DNA of 15,542 bases, from positions 1 to 15,542 of the forward strand of contig DQTK01000101.1 of the NCBI GenBank assembly GCA_015662815.1, in the 5' to 3' direction. The position numbers were made by a program, and so were the translations under genes. Below are positions 1 through 6,171 of the stretch, in pieces; positions within the stretch are counted from its first letter, which is position 1; the number at the start of each line of letters is the position of its first letter. The DNA is from Aquifex aeolicus. Its GTDB lineage: Bacteria > Aquificota > Aquificia > Aquificales > Aquificaceae. The notes below the pieces were generated by a model that made no database searches, had not been told where the DNA came from, and saw nothing but the letters and a program-made list of their open reading frames with translations.

Positions 1-71
1 ACGGGCATAGCAAGGAGTAAAGTCATTTCAAGGGCTCTCTGTCCGAGAGAAACGATTAAGTCTTGCTCCAT
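1..71 (-). CDS. fliQ: Flagellar/type III export protein FliQ, N-terminal part only
   Basis: On the minus strand an ATG at 71 opens a frame that runs off the left edge of the window. The 23 visible residues begin MEQDLIVSLGQRALEM and continue TLLLAMP. This matches the start of FliQ, a small two-helix membrane protein of the flagellar export gate: a short polar lead, a Gly-x-x-Ala/Leu stretch, then the first hydrophobic helix with a Pro after Ala-Met. FliQ family members are about 90 residues and act with FliP and FliR in the inner membrane. No Shine-Dalgarno is visible. A TATTAT lies at 84-79, so close to the ATG that the mRNA could be leaderless. The gene is divergent from leuS beta with only 22 bp between the start codons. 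The call rests on a short stretch; another small export-gate protein is less likely. Confidence 0.68.
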   Translation of the reverse strand, partial: MEQDLIVSLGQRALEMTLLLAMP

Positions 72-77
72 AGGGAA

Positions 78-83
78 TATAAT
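78..83 (+). promoter_or_regulatory. -10 element for leuS beta, possible leaderless transcript
   Basis: A perfect TATAAT lies 10 bp before the leuS beta ATG, which would put the transcription start within a few bases of the start codon. No recognisable -35 was found at 16-18 bp upstream. The overlapping minus-strand TATTAT (84-79) could serve fliQ in the same way, so the two divergent promoters would share a few bases. Confidence 0.4.
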
Positions 84-93
84 AATTCAAGTA

Positions 94-960
94 ATGAAAA
101 TAAAAGATTTCCTCCAAGAAAACAAAATATCAATAGGAGACAATTCTATATTTCTCCTTGAAAAGCTAGGATTTAGAGAAGAAAAGCTTATAAAGTTTCT
201 TGAGAAGGAAATCGGTGAAAGCGCAAAAATGTCCAAGTCTAAAGCAAATGTAGTAGACCCAGAAGAAGCTGTTGAGAAGTACGGAGCTGATACGGTAAGA
301 CTGTATATACTGTTTGCCGCACCCCCGGAACAAGATTTTGAATGGACAGATGAAGGTATTCAAGGGGCGTATAGATTTCTTCAAAGATACTGGAACTTTG
401 TGAATACTTATCTCGAAAAAATAAAAGACCTATCCTATACCAGAGAAGAACTGAGAAATGTAAGCGGAAAAGCAAAGGAAGTGAGAAGAGAAATTCATCA
501 AACGATAATAGATTACAGAAGAGATTTTGAAGAAAGATATCAATTCAATACCGCCGTAGCAAGAATAATGAAATTGCTAAATACGCTTCAAAAGTTTAAA
601 CCCGAAACAGAACTGGAATACAAAGTGTTAAAAGAAGGAATAGAGGTTATAACACTGCTCCTTTCTCCCATAACCCCCCATATAGCCGAGGAGATTTGGG
701 AAATTCTTGGAAATAAAGGCTTTATAGCAAATCAACCTATACCTGAACCCGACGAAGAAGCTGTAAAACTTGAAGAAGTGGAAATTCCCGTTCAGGTAAA
801 TGGAAAGGTTAGAGCTAAAATAAAGATTCCCGCATACGCAGACGAGGAAACTGTGAAATCAATAGCTCTATCTGATGAAAAAATAAAAAAGTGGACTCAA
901 GATAAAGAAATTAAAAAGTTCATTTATATCAAGGGAAGACTGGTCAACATAGTGGTTTAG
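94..960 (+). CDS. leuS: Leucyl-tRNA synthetase beta subunit (C-terminal part of a split LeuRS)
   Basis: Encodes 288 residues corresponding only to the C-terminal portion of a class Ia leucyl-tRNA synthetase, which charges tRNA-Leu with leucine. The KMSKS signature (Lys45-Ser49), used in adenylate formation, is followed by a typical LeuRS stretch (DPEEAVEKYGADTVRLYILF). Then come the helical anticodon-binding domain (about 90-215, with PITPHIAEEIW near 195) and the small C-terminal domain (about 230-288, with QVNGKVRAKI). The HIGH motif, Rossmann core and editing domain are absent, whereas bacterial LeuRS chains are usually above 800 residues. No upstream frame extends it: ATG94 is the first in-frame start and the preceding DNA encodes FliQ on the other strand. 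This matches the alpha/beta LeuRS of Aquifex aeolicus, in which two chains form one enzyme. The alpha gene is not in this window. No Shine-Dalgarno is present; TATAAT at 78-83 is the likely -10. Confidence 0.93.
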   Translation: MKIKDFLQENKISIGDNSIFLLEKLGFREEKLIKFLEKEIGESAKMSKSKANVVDPEEAVEKYGADTVRLYILFAAPPEQDFEWTDEGIQGAYRFLQRYWNFVNTYLEKIKDLSYTREELRNVSGKAKEVRREIHQTIIDYRRDFEERYQFNTAVARIMKLLNTLQKFKPETELEYKVLKEGIEVITLLLSPITPHIAEEIWEILGNKGFIANQPIPEPDEEAVKLEEVEIPVQVNGKVRAKIKIPAYADEETVKSIALSDEKIKKWTQDKEIKKFIYIKGRLVNIVV

Positions 961-1008
961 TGAGAAACATCCTACATATCGGTTTTTTATTCCTTATATA
1001 TTATTTCC

Positions 1009-2400
1009 ATGGAAGTAATAGTTACCGACAAATTGGAAAAACTTAAAAAAGCTTTAGGTGAAAATAAAGTAAAGGATTCCATAGTAGAAAGAAAACTTTA
1101 TTCTTACGATGCAACTCCTATTCCTATAGAAAGGAAGATTCCTTCCGCAGTGGTTTTTCCGGAAAACAAGGAAGACGTAAAGAAGCTGGTTGAAGTTTGT
1201 TATGAAGAGAATATTCCTATATTTCCAAGAGGTGCAGGTTCCGGACTTACGGGAGGAGCTGTTCCCACTAGAGAGGAAGGTATAGTGGTTTCCTTTGAGA
1301 GAATGGATAAGTTCACAGTAGATGTTGATAATGCAACCGCTACGGTTCAACCGGGAGTTATAACCTATCAGTTTCAAGAATATGTTGAAAAACTAGGACT
1401 GTTTTATCCACCCGACCCCTCTTCATTTAAATATTCCACCATTGGTGGAAATGTTGCTGAAAATGCAGGAGGACCGAGATGTCTCAAATACGGAGTTACG
1501 CGTGAATACGTTCTAGGACTGGAAACCGTAATAAAGGAAGGAAAGGTTATAAGAACGGGTAGTCCTGTTCTTAAAGATGTTGCAGGATACGATATTACTA
1601 AACTTTTAGTTGGTTCTGAAGGAACACTAGGACTGTTTACCGAAATAACTCTCAAGCTTATACCTAAACCCAAAACACGAATGACAGCCCTTGCTATTTT
1701 TGATAGTCTTGAGACAGTTGGTAAAGCTGTTAGCAAAATACTTACATCCGGAATTTTTCCATCGGCATTGGAATTTATGGACAGAGATGCTATAAGAGCT
1801 GTGGAAGACTTTAAACCCGTAGGACTCCCAAGGGATGCCGAAGCTTTACTCCTTATAGAAGTAGATGGACATCCAAATGCTGTTAAGGAAGAAATAGCAG
1901 AAGTGGAAAGAATACTTCAAGAGTTGGGAGCTAAGGTTCAAGTTGCAAAGAGAGAAGAAGAGGCTCAAAAACTTTGGACAGCTCGTAAAAACTTAGGTCC
2001 AGCTCTTGGAAATCTCAAAACGGGAAAGATAAATGAGGATATAGTCTTTCCCAGAATATACCTACCGGAAGCTCTGCCTAAACTCAGGGAAATAGCGAAA
2101 AAGTACGGACTTCTTATGGTAGTTTTTGGCCACATAGGTGATGGAAATCTCCACGTAAATTTCCTTTACGACAAATCAAATAGGGAGGAAGAAGAAAAGG
2201 CGGAAAGAGCAGTGGATGAAGTATTTGAACTTGCTCTAAGTTATCACGGCTCAATTACCGGAGAGCATGGAGTAGGGCTTACTAAAAAGAAATTCCTGAA
2301 GTGGCAGTTTGGAGAAACTGGTTATGAAATTTTAAAAGGAATTAAAAAACTGTTTGACCCCAAAAATCTTTTCAATCCCGGCAAAGTTATAGAGTTTTAA
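1009..2400 (+). CDS. glcD: FAD-linked oxidase of the GlcD / D-lactate dehydrogenase family
   Basis: A 463-residue flavoprotein of the PCMH-type FAD family, the usual length for GlcD. The FAD-binding half carries the pyrophosphate loop (RGAGSGLTGG, 74-83) and the PPDPSS...STIGGNVAENAGG segment (about 134-155). The C-terminal half carries FGHIGDGNLH (373-382) and GEHGVG (418-423), which hold the flavin-site histidines of this family, and it ends with the usual FNPGK. Such enzymes oxidise 2-hydroxy acids (glycolate or D-lactate) and pass electrons to a quinone or an iron-sulfur partner. The partner genes glcE and glcF are not next to it, so the physiological substrate cannot be fixed from context. 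The start at 1009 has no Shine-Dalgarno and TATATT lies at 997-1002. A hairpin follows shortly after the stop. Confidence 0.85.
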   Translation: MEVIVTDKLEKLKKALGENKVKDSIVERKLYSYDATPIPIERKIPSAVVFPENKEDVKKLVEVCYEENIPIFPRGAGSGLTGGAVPTREEGIVVSFERMDKFTVDVDNATATVQPGVITYQFQEYVEKLGLFYPPDPSSFKYSTIGGNVAENAGGPRCLKYGVTREYVLGLETVIKEGKVIRTGSPVLKDVAGYDITKLLVGSEGTLGLFTEITLKLIPKPKTRMTALAIFDSLETVGKAVSKILTSGIFPSALEFMDRDAIRAVEDFKPVGLPRDAEALLLIEVDGHPNAVKEEIAEVERILQELGAKVQVAKREEEAQKLWTARKNLGPALGNLKTGKINEDIVFPRIYLPEALPKLREIAKKYGLLMVVFGHIGDGNLHVNFLYDKSNREEEEKAERAVDEVFELALSYHGSITGEHGVGLTKKKFLKWQFGETGYEILKGIKKLFDPKNLFNPGKVIEF

Positions 2401-2423
2401 TCTTCCTTTCCCTTCAAAACTTT

Positions 2424-2447
2424 TTAAAACTTTGTTTTAATATTTTC
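2424..2447 (+). terminator. Possible weak terminator after glcD
   Basis: A perfect 7-bp inverted repeat, TTAAAAC and GTTTTAA separated by TTT (2424-2440), lies 24 bp after the glcD stop and is followed by TATTTTC. The stem is almost pure A-T, so it would be weak at high temperature; position is the main argument. Confidence 0.3.
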
Positions 2448-2463
2448 AACAATTATTTTAGAT

Positions 2464-2491
2464 TTGCAAAATAATCCACAAAATATATTAA
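2464..2491 (+). promoter_or_regulatory. Candidate promoter for the 43-codon ORF
   Basis: TTGCAA (2464-2469) and TATTAA (2486-2491) are separated by 16 bp and lie 31 bp before the ATG at 2523, with the Shine-Dalgarno in between. The region is A+T-rich, so chance matches are easy. Confidence 0.35.
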
Positions 2492-2522
2492 ATTCTAGAA
2501 AAAGCTTTTAGGAGGAGTAAAT

Positions 2523-2654
2523 ATGACAAAAAAACTCGTAGATATGCTCGAAAATAGTGATTTATTTGATGAAATTACCTGTTTAGAGGGGAATGATTTC
2601 TGTAATGGTTTTGTTGAACTAAAATCTTTATCAAATCTTGAGGATGAATACTAA
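2523..2654 (+). CDS. Small acidic protein of unknown function (43 aa)
   Basis: An ATG preceded by a very strong Shine-Dalgarno (AGGAGGAG, 2510-2517) opens a 43-residue frame inside a 432-bp gap between glcD and lepB. The product starts MTKKLVDMLENSDLFDEIT. It is strongly acidic, with Asp and Glu far outnumbering Lys, and contains two cysteines nine residues apart (Cys20 and Cys27 flank LEGNDF). No membrane segment or signal peptide is visible. I do not recognise a family. The same frame stays open after the TAA for 14 codons (2655-2696) up to a TAG, and again for 26 codons to a TGA near 2780. The ORF may therefore be the front of a decayed longer gene, or an intact short peptide. A short leader-like N-terminus plus a cysteine-containing tail recalls precursors of modified peptides, but no modification enzyme lies nearby. 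Confidence 0.5.
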   Translation: MTKKLVDMLENSDLFDEITCLEGNDFCNGFVELKSLSNLEDEY

Positions 2655-2832
2655 AGCTTGAAAGACTCTTACGTAGATTTTTCTGACGTGAAATATTAGT
2701 CAATGTTATCAAAGAATATAAATAGCTCTACAAATTTAAATATTCTCATAATAAACATTGGGAAAAACAAAAGAGTCTGATTCAATTTTATCAACCCCTG
2801 TAAAACTTTAGTTTATTTTAAAATAACCTTTT
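2655..2832. other. Non-coding or decayed stretch before lepB
   Basis: The plus-strand frame of the preceding small ORF continues with two stops (TAG at 2697-2699 and TGA near 2779). A perfect 14-bp palindrome, TTATTTTAAAATAA, lies at 2813-2826, ending 6 bp before the lepB ATG. It overlaps where a -10 would be (TATTTT, 2815-2819 region) and consists only of A and T, so it may be incidental. No RNA gene is recognised. Confidence 0.35.
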
Positions 2833-3606
2833 ATGAGAAAGCAGACAATAGAACTCCTTTTGATAATCTTTACCGTTTTAATAGTAAGAAAATTCATAGC
2901 CCAAGCGTATAATATACCTTCTGCATCTATGGAGCCCACCCTTCTTATAGGTGATTTTATCCTCGTAAACAAACTTATATACTCTTTTTCCGAACCAATG
3001 AGGGGAGATATGATAGTTTTTAAATATCCGAAAAATCCTGATATAGATTTCATTAAAAGGATTATTGCAAAAGGCGGAGATACGGTTGAATTTTTCCAAA
3101 TTTATGACGAAAAAAATGGAATTTTAGCTTATAAGGTTGCGGTTAACGATAAAATTTACGAATTGAAGTATTTAGGTGAAGAGGTTTTATCAAAAGGAAG
3201 GTGCTACAAATATCAAGAAACTATCTACAGGGAAGACGGTGAAATTATTAAACACAACATATGTTTCAAAAACACCCTGTTTAAAATTTCGGGAATGACA
3301 TACAGTGCAATCAGTGAAGATTTTTGTCTAAGATACAATGAAGATGGCCTATGTACGAGATTTATAGTCCCTGAAGGCTATTACTTCGTCATGGGGGATA
3401 ATAGGGACAACAGCCAAGATAGTCGCTTCTGGGGATTTGTGCCAAGAGAGAATATAATAGGAAAGGCTTTTGTAATTTACTATTCTGGGAAAGTGCCTTC
3501 TCTTACACCTGAAGAGGTAAATCCTTTAATAGTTGTAAGGCAGATTGTATACGCGCTTCTGAACCCTAGATTTTCAAGAATCGGAATGTCTTTAATAGAT
3601 AAATGA
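2833..3606 (+). CDS. lepB: Signal peptidase I
   Basis: A 257-residue inner-membrane serine protease that removes signal peptides from exported proteins. One N-terminal membrane segment (about 5-24) leads straight into the catalytic domain. Box B holds the nucleophile Ser32 (PSASMEPTL). Lys75 in DFIKRI is the general base of the Ser-Lys dyad. Box E is MGDNRDNSQDSR (187-198). Between about 88 and 180 is an insertion with four cysteines (124, 144, 165, 174), which face the periplasm in this family and could form one or two disulfides. There is a single membrane anchor, as in Gram-positive SPases, rather than the two of E. coli. The start has no Shine-Dalgarno. The stop overlaps the start of ispF, so the two are probably co-transcribed although their functions are unrelated. 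Confidence 0.95.
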   Translation: MRKQTIELLLIIFTVLIVRKFIAQAYNIPSASMEPTLLIGDFILVNKLIYSFSEPMRGDMIVFKYPKNPDIDFIKRIIAKGGDTVEFFQIYDEKNGILAYKVAVNDKIYELKYLGEEVLSKGRCYKYQETIYREDGEIIKHNICFKNTLFKISGMTYSAISEDFCLRYNEDGLCTRFIVPEGYYFVMGDNRDNSQDSRFWGFVPRENIIGKAFVIYYSGKVPSLTPEEVNPLIVVRQIVYALLNPRFSRIGMSLIDK

Positions 3607-4073
3607 TGGACCTGAGAATCGGTTTGGGTTTTGATTCCCACGAATTCGAAGCGGGGAAAAAATTAATTCTGGGTGGTGTAGAAATAAAGTATGAGTATGG
3701 ACTCAAAGGACATTCGGACGGTGATGCCCTGCTCCACGCTATAACCGATGCAATCCTCGGTGCCATCGGGGAAAAAGACATAGGGGAGATTTTCAAAGAC
3801 ACGGACCCGAGGTGGAAAAACGCTCCTTCCAGTATCTTTCTAAAAGAAGCTTTAGAACTGATGAAAGACAAAGGTTTTAAGATTGTAAACCTTGATTGTA
3901 CAATAATAGTGGACAAGCCAAAGATAGCTCCCTATAAGGATGAAATTAAGAAAAACCTTTCGCAATTTATAGGTATAAGCAAAGATAGGATTTCCATTAA
4001 AGGAAAACGCAGGGAAGGCTTTTGTAAGGATAACGGACTCATTTGTATGTGTGTTGTTTTGCTCGTTAAGTGA
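3603..4073 (+). CDS. ispF: 2-C-methyl-D-erythritol 2,4-cyclodiphosphate synthase
   Basis: A 156-residue enzyme of the MEP (non-mevalonate) isoprenoid pathway that cyclises CDP-ME 2-phosphate to MECDP and releases CMP. The metal ligands are visible: Asp11 and His13 in GFDSHEF, and His45 in the HSDGDALLHAITDAILGA segment. DIGEIFKDTDPRWK and the IIVDKPKIAPY stretch also fit. The C-terminus is unusual. The family normally has a Lys-Ala-Thr-Thr-Thr-Glu-type loop and then a GFxGR-type stretch; here one reads KGKRREGFCKDNGLICMC, which is about three residues shorter, with Lys/Arg in place of the threonines that normally contact the nucleotide. The start codon (ATG at 3603, with a second ATG at 3606) overlaps the lepB stop by 4 bp. 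Confidence 0.93.
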   Translation: MMDLRIGLGFDSHEFEAGKKLILGGVEIKYEYGLKGHSDGDALLHAITDAILGAIGEKDIGEIFKDTDPRWKNAPSSIFLKEALELMKDKGFKIVNLDCTIIVDKPKIAPYKDEIKKNLSQFIGISKDRISIKGKRREGFCKDNGLICMCVVLLVK

Positions 4074-4114
4074 TATCAAATTGGTTCCTTCTAATATACT
4101 TAATTTCTATAAGT

Positions 4115-4121
4115 AAGGAGG
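4115..4121 (+). promoter_or_regulatory. Strong Shine-Dalgarno that fixes the trxB start
   Basis: AAGGAGG lies 8 bp before ATG4130. The same frame is open back to an ATG at 4070 that overlaps ispF, but that upstream start has no ribosome binding site and would add residues outside the normal fold. The 4130 start is preferred. Confidence 0.75.
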
Positions 4122-4129
4122 TTAAAGAA

Positions 4130-5101
4130 ATGGGTGTTACTCTCATGCAACGACCTGACAATGTATATGACGTAATCATAATAGGGGCAGGCCCCGCAGG
4201 AACTACAGCGGGCATTTACACAGCAAGAGCCGGGTGGAAAACTCTGATTTTATATAGAGCGGAAGCTGATGGAGCCTTAGGAGTAACCCAGAAAATAGAA
4301 AACTATCCGGGTGTTCCCGGTCCTCTTTCGGGTTATGAGCTCTTGAAAATTATGAGAGAACAGGCAAAAAGCTTCGGAGTCGAATTCGTAAGGGGAAAAG
4401 TAATAGCTACTGATTTAAAAAGCGAACCTAAGAAAGTTTACACAATAGATGGAAGAGAGTTCAGGGGTAAAACGATTATCGTAGCTTCGGGTGCTATGGA
4501 AAGAGCTAACAAGTTCAAGGGAGAAGAAGAATTCTTAGGTAAAGGAGTATCCTACTGCGGTGTATGTGATGCAGCATTTTTTAAAGATCAACCCGTTGCA
4601 GTAATAGGAGATGACGACTACGCTATAGAGGAAGCGGAGTTTATCGCGAGATTTGCCAGTAAGGTTTCCTTTGTAGTTCCCGGTAGTAAGATAAAGGCTC
4701 CACCTGAAGTTATTGAACATTTTCAAAATCTCCAGAATGTTGAAATACTGTTAAGACACAGACCTATAGAGATTACAGGAGATCAAGTTGTTAAAGGAGT
4801 TAAGCTCAAAGATTTGGAAAATAAAGAAGAAAAACTCTTAGAAGTAAACGGTGTATTTATTTTCCTCGGAGGGACAAAACCGTCAGTAGATTTTCTTATG
4901 GGACAAGTTGAGATGATAGAAGGAGACTGTATAGTGGTAAACGAAGAGATGATGACATCGGTACCCGGTGTATTTGCCGCAGGAGATGTTTTATGTAATG
5001 AGGTAAAACAAGCTGTAGTTGCAGCAGCTATGGGATGTAAAGCTGCCCTTGCTGTGGATAAATTCCTCAGTGGTAAAAAGAAGATAGTTCCACAGTGGTA
5101 A
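4130..5101 (+). CDS. trxB: Thioredoxin-reductase-like flavoprotein with atypical NAD(P)H site
   Basis: A 323-residue low-molecular-weight thioredoxin reductase homologue. The FAD-binding Rossmann motif is intact (GAGPAG, 19-24), as is the C-terminal FAD segment (GVFAAGDVLCNEVKQAVVAAA). The redox pair Cys143/Cys146 sits in SYCGVCDAAFF, equivalent to the usual CATCDG. The second nucleotide domain is degenerate: where TrxR has GGGDSA the protein reads GDDDYA (160-165), and the Arg-rich HRRxxxR loop that grips the NADPH phosphate is replaced by VVPGSK. In the TrxR family such losses are known in enzymes that do not use NADPH, including ferredoxin-dependent flavin thioredoxin reductases. The likely role is reduction of thioredoxin-like proteins that feed the nearby peroxiredoxins; the electron donor is uncertain. 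The Shine-Dalgarno is strong, suggesting high expression. Confidence 0.85.
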   Translation: MGVTLMQRPDNVYDVIIIGAGPAGTTAGIYTARAGWKTLILYRAEADGALGVTQKIENYPGVPGPLSGYELLKIMREQAKSFGVEFVRGKVIATDLKSEPKKVYTIDGREFRGKTIIVASGAMERANKFKGEEEFLGKGVSYCGVCDAAFFKDQPVAVIGDDDYAIEEAEFIARFASKVSFVVPGSKIKAPPEVIEHFQNLQNVEILLRHRPIEITGDQVVKGVKLKDLENKEEKLLEVNGVFIFLGGTKPSVDFLMGQVEMIEGDCIVVNEEMMTSVPGVFAAGDVLCNEVKQAVVAAAMGCKAALAVDKFLSGKKKIVPQW

Positions 5102-5121
5102 AAGATTCATCTACCTTCTGA

Positions 5122-5485
5122 CATTCAAGCTTTCCTTATCCTTTCCACCTTACTTTTCCTCTCTCGAGGACTCTCATAGAAAGACTGGTCAGTTCCATTC
5201 AGGTGTTGGGATTTATAGACCCTATAATGGTTGTACCCGATGAAGAAGGGAAATATTACGAGGTAATCGACGGTCAGCACAGATTAGAAGCCGCTAAGAT
5301 AGTGGGTTTAGAGAGAATCCCGGCTTTTGTCTTACCGAAGGAACTGAGAAACTATATCCTCGGCTTTAATATAGAAAAAGTTGCGGGAAAATAGGGCAAG
5401 GAAGCTTGAAGAGGTAAAAACCGTCCTTAACAAAAAAGCTAAAGAATTGGGAATCGCAAGGGAATTCTTATGGGAAATAGACTAA
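5122..5485 (+). pseudogene. ParB-like domain gene, frameshifted
   Basis: From 5164 one frame reads LSRTLIERLVSSIQVLGFID, then PIMVV and YYEVIDGQHRLEAAKIVGLE. This is a ParB/sulfiredoxin-fold domain with the GxxR-type nucleotide motif written DGQHR. The frame stops at TAG 5392-5394. The next frame (+1) is coding-like at once, with ENRARKLEEVKTVLNKKAKE and ending REFLWEID at TAA 5483-5485. Removing one A from the AAAAA run at 5375-5379 joins the two as FNIEKLRENRARKL. Upstream there is no ATG with a ribosome binding site: GTG5203 lies inside the domain and the frame is open only from 5122. A second indel near 5166-5172 would join a +1 upstream frame reading PPYFSSLED. Either the gene is decayed, or the homopolymer is a sequencing error or a slippage site. 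The last 4 bp overlap the end of convergent nth. Intact ParB-domain proteins bind DNA and often CTP; no parA is adjacent. Confidence 0.6.
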
Positions 5486-6171
5486 TCATTTGCTCCGCTA
5501 CCGTAAGCACATAAATCTCTTATTACACATTTATCACACTGAGGACTTTGCGCCTTGCAGATAGTTTTACCGTGAGCAAGGAGAAGAAGAGAAAACTTCG
5601 TCCAAAACTCCTTGGGAATTATATCCATAAGTTCCCTTTCCATTTTGTCAGGATTTCTTTGTTTACTAAGACTTATCCTCTGGGCTACTCTGTGAACATG
5701 GCGGTCTACTATTATTGCTGGAAGATTGTAAGCACCACCTATAACCATATTTGCCGTCTTTCTTCCCACTCCCGGAAGCTTAACTAATTCATCAACAGTT
5801 TTAGGAACATCTCCTCTGTACAACTCCATTAACTTCCCACAGCACTCCTTTAGTAGTTTTGCCTTTCTACGGTAAAAGTTTATACGTTTCAAATCGTTCT
5901 GAAATCCTTCGAGATTAGCATCGGCTATATCCTTAGGGGTCTTATACTTCTTGAAAAATTCCTTAGCAACCTTATTAACTACTTTATCGCTTTCTTGAGC
6001 CGCAAGTATGGCCATAACAAGGAGCTGAAAGGCATTTTCATACTCCAGCTCTAAACGCGGGTTTGGGTATATTTTTTCTAATCTTTGTATTATTTCTATT
6101 ACCTTTTTTCTAATTCTTTCAAGGTTTCCACTACTTTCGCTACGTGTCCCTTTGCCCTTACGTTTCGCCAT
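5482..6171 (-). CDS. nth: Endonuclease III (DNA glycosylase/AP lyase)
   Basis: A 229-residue base-excision repair enzyme that removes oxidised pyrimidines and cleaves at abasic sites. The helix-hairpin-helix reads LPGVGRKTAN with the catalytic Lys at 138. The conserved Asp is 156 (VDRHVHR). The C-terminal [4Fe-4S] cluster motif is complete, C-x6-C-x2-C-x5-C at Cys205, 212, 215 and 221. ATG6171 lies inside the end of bcp, giving a 73-bp overlap in different frames. No ATG, GTG or TTG occurs downstream before the conserved core, so the long overlap seems real, although the first 17 residues (basic and Ser/Gly-rich) are not part of the fold. Order and spacing suggest a bcp-nth operon. The stop overlaps the end of the convergent ParB-like remnant. 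Confidence 0.93.
   Translation of the reverse strand: MAKRKGKGTRSESSGNLERIRKKVIEIIQRLEKIYPNPRLELEYENAFQLLVMAILAAQESDKVVNKVAKEFFKKYKTPKDIADANLEGFQNDLKRINFYRRKAKLLKECCGKLMELYRGDVPKTVDELVKLPGVGRKTANMVIGGAYNLPAIIVDRHVHRVAQRISLSKQRNPDKMERELMDIIPKEFWTKFSLLLLAHGKTICKAQSPQCDKCVIRDLCAYGSGAND

Noticed and set aside
1404..1736. Long minus-strand open frame inside glcD
   Set aside because: It is a shadow of a clearly coding plus-strand gene, with no ribosome binding site and no family resemblance.
2774..2800. FNR-like site TGAT...ATCA before lepB
   Set aside because: The half-sites are 8 bp apart rather than 4, and no promoter can be placed against them.
2813..2826. 14-bp perfect palindrome TTATTTTAAAATAA as an operator
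   Set aside because: It contains only A and T in very A+T-rich DNA, so chance is a good explanation; kept only as a remark.
4070..4129. Longer N-terminus of the TrxR-like protein from ATG4070
   Set aside because: There is no ribosome binding site, it overlaps the ispF stop, and a strong Shine-Dalgarno lies right before ATG4130, where the FAD domain begins as usual.
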